Assembly: GCA_028818705.1 (NCBI GenBank)
Contig: JAPPNJ010000106.1
Location: 1 to 35,387 of the forward strand
Origin: Candidatus Poribacteria bacterium
GTDB lineage: Bacteria; Poribacteria; WGA-4E; WGA-3G
DNA: 35,387 bases
Direction of reading: 5' to 3'
In this document: piece after piece, positions 33,914 to 35,387 of the stretch
How positions within the stretch are numbered: the stretch's first letter is position 1
Layout of the letters: every line of letters begins with the position of its first letter
Translations under genes and position numbers: made by a program
The notes under the pieces: generated by a model
Seen by the model: the letters and a program-made list of their open reading frames with translations, nothing else
The model's database searches: none
Told to the model about the DNA's origin: nothing

Positions 33914-35140
33914 CTATTTTTCAAAGGGGAGGTAGACCCCAACTGCGGCACCGGCATCCGTAGCGAACCAGAGTTTACCGCTGCTATCCTCAAATACCGA
34001 CCAGACTCGATTGCTCGGCAAACCGTCGTCTGTGTTAAAGTTTTGGAAAGTTTTGCCGTTGTATACACTTACGCCGGATTCGACTTCAGGAAAAACCATA
34101 CTGGTCCTGTCCTCGGTTTCGCGCACAGTCGTCGGTAGTTTCTTAACACCTGTAAACCAAAGGTTCCCTTTGCTATCCTGCATGATGTGATCAACACTGT
34201 TCATCGGAAGTGCCTCGCTGAGTGGAAACGTGACCAGTTCTTTTCCGTCGTATCTACAAATACCACTACTTTCCTCACTTATTCTTTCTCGACTCATCCA
34301 GAGGTTTTCCTTTGCATCAAACTGCAAATCTGTTATGTAGGCAGGACCTGCTTTCGCCATCTCTTCAAAAGAGGCAAAATCCGCATCAACACCAAAATAA
34401 CGGAAATGAGACGTTTCGGTATTGTAGTAGGTGATTCCAGCAGTGCTTCCGAACCAAAAATTGCCTGCTGTATCCTCTGCAATTGCAGTGACCTGACTCC
34501 ACCAATCGGGTAATATATTCATGCCTATGGGACCGGGCATAATAAGATGATAGAACTTTTCGCCATCGTAGTAATTCACGCCCGAAAATGTCGCCAACCA
34601 AAGCGTTCCCGTTTTGTCCTCAAACATGTCCTTAACAGTATCGCGGAGGAGGCCGTCATCTGTCGTAAAAACTTGAAACGCATGTCCATCGTAGCGGCTC
34701 ACCCCTCTTAATGGAGCGGGTGCCTCTGTTTCTGTCGGCGTTTCGTTGTCAAGCTCCTTAGCGAGTTCACTCAACGGCATTGCCATGTAGGACATATCCA
34801 TAGGTTTGCCTCTATCCAGAAAACTTGAGAGCATACCGTCCGCGAACCAGAGATCACCTTGTTGGTCTTCAAAGATAAGCCCGATTGTGTTTTGTGCCAA
34901 TCCATCCTCTGTTGTAAAGGTTTGGAAACGCTCTCCGTCATAACGGGTGAGCCCATCGGTCATTCCGAACCACATCGTGCCGTGGCTGTCCTCAAAAATC
35001 GTGATGACCGTATTGGATGCCAAACCGTCTGCTTGGGTCAAGGTTTTTTCGATTTTGAGTTCTGCTGTGTAAGCTGTACATACTATCCCATTTGATAGCA
35101 GAAATACAGCCAACCATATTGCATACAATCGTTTTTGCAT
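33914..35140 (-). CDS. Exported seven-blade regulator-type (Reg_prop) beta-propeller
   Basis: A 408-residue protein with a signal peptide (LAVFLLSNGIVCTAYTA). It has seven Reg_prop-type blades, each with a V/I-x-x-I-F-E-D-x-x-G-x-L-W-F core and many followed by G-x-x-x-Y-D-G-x-x-F-x-x-F: ITIFEDSHGTMWFG, LIFEDQQGDLWFA, MFEDKTGTLWLA, AIAEDTAGNFWFG, LQFDAKENLWMS, IMQDSKGNLWFT, VFEDSSGKLWFA. In two-component hybrid sensors this domain is periplasmic and followed by a transmembrane helix and histidine kinase; here it ends directly after the last blade, so it stands alone. Seven blades make one propeller. It could bind a ligand for another protein, perhaps of this cluster. AAAGGAG lies about seven bases before the ATG. 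Confidence 0.88.
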   Translation of the reverse strand: MQKRLYAIWLAVFLLSNGIVCTAYTAELKIEKTLTQADGLASNTVITIFEDSHGTMWFGMTDGLTRYDGERFQTFTTEDGLAQNTIGLIFEDQQGDLWFADGMLSSFLDRGKPMDMSYMAMPLSELAKELDNETPTETEAPAPLRGVSRYDGHAFQVFTTDDGLLRDTVKDMFEDKTGTLWLATFSGVNYYDGEKFYHLIMPGPIGMNILPDWWSQVTAIAEDTAGNFWFGSTAGITYYNTETSHFRYFGVDADFASFEEMAKAGPAYITDLQFDAKENLWMSRERISEESSGICRYDGKELVTFPLSEALPMNSVDHIMQDSKGNLWFTGVKKLPTTVRETEDRTSMVFPEVESGVSVYNGKTFQNFNTDDGLPSNRVWSVFEDSSGKLWFATDAGAAVGVYLPFEK

Positions 35141-35236
35141 TGAAAACTCCTTTGATTTAGGTGACGCACTTTAGACCTTGAAAGGTTGCATTACTTTATG
35201 GTAGATTCCGTAATTACTTAGCCACTCGTCACGCTT

Positions 35237-35262
35237 GCCCAGGCTAACAGCCTATGCTACAA
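35237..35262. repeat. Dispersed hairpin repeat, copy C with re-paired stem
   Basis: Inner stem AGGCT/AGCCT with loop AAC, then ATGCTACAA, against AAACT/AGTTT in copies A and B. Loop and tail are unchanged while stem bases changed on both sides, which is compensatory and supports a selected hairpin. Confidence 0.65.
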
Positions 35263-35387
35263 GGAAACTCAAACTGACGCGTATTTCCTAAATCATCCCG
35301 TGATCCCAATAATAACCAGATTTCCGGTCCGTTACCGATGTCAATACTACCGATGCCATAAGAGGCTCCCCACTTGACTGCAAACCA
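35244..35387 (-). CDS. Possible 3' end of a gene entering from the right edge
   Basis: The minus strand is open for 47 codons from 35387 to a TAG at 35246-35244, with text such as GIGSIDIGNGPEIWLLLG. The last residues are encoded inside the dispersed repeat copy C. I do not recognise the product, and another frame is open for 32 codons, so this is weak. Nothing else is seen in 35141-35387. Confidence 0.25.
   Translation of the reverse strand, partial: WFAVKWGASYGIGSIDIGNGPEIWLLLGSRDDLGNTRQFEFPCSIGC

Overview
The window most resembles a chromosome segment of a Poribacteria-like organism. That is my inference from gene style, not a database result. The pointers are a crowd of beta-propeller proteins, secreted WD40 proteins ending in a NYPNPFNPETWIPYQLA-type tail, two phytanoyl-CoA dioxygenase (PhyH) genes plus another 2OG-Fe(II) oxygenase, ThuA-like and Gfo/Idh/MocA proteins, an ECF sigma factor fused to a propeller, and intergenic regions full of palindromes. 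I saw no tRNA, rRNA, CRISPR array or intact transposase.

Layout. 1-3.0 kb (minus): two tandem near-identical Ldh-family dehydrogenases, the first cut by the window edge, then an orphan substrate-binding lipoprotein. 3.2-6.2 kb (plus): a sulfotransferase and a Gfo/Idh/MocA oxidoreductase in one likely operon, a hairpin-rich spacer, and a HAD type II dehalogenase-like gene. 6.3-9.8 kb (minus): a lone protein of about 1,141 residues with a five-Cys cluster, a helicase-like C-terminal half and a winged helix, behind a good sigma-70 promoter. 10.3-10.5 kb (plus): the orphan C-terminal end of a lost secreted protein.

10.5-17.1 kb (minus): a TolB-like propeller, a ThuA-like exported protein and two paralogous 14-blade WD40 proteins. 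17.5-21.6 kb (minus): a 2OG-Fe(II) oxygenase, a PhyH gene coupled to aspartate kinase, a MITE-like repeat, then a second PhyH gene. 21.8-22.7 kb (plus): a ThuA-domain protein closed by an 11-bp hairpin.

22.9-35.2 kb (minus): the most unusual part. It holds an ECF sigma factor fused through a transmembrane helix to about 14 propeller blades, a secreted LamG/DUF1080-like protein, a 39-codon ORF that looks like the start of an ABC ATPase gene, a membrane-anchored coiled-coil protein, an ABC-2 permease without its ATPase, a 1,275-residue lipoprotein with about 28 Ycf48-like repeats, and a 7-blade regulator-type propeller.

Themes. Blade counts by eye are 6, 7, 14, 14, 14 and 28, so all but the TolB-like six-blade protein are multiples of seven. 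Three secreted proteins and the orphan fragment share a short C-terminal motif around K-L-A-V-T-W-x-x-L-K, distinct from the FlgD-like tail on the WD40 proteins, which suggests two sorting or anchoring signals. A dispersed hairpin with conserved AAC loop and TACAA tail occurs three times with compensatory stem changes.
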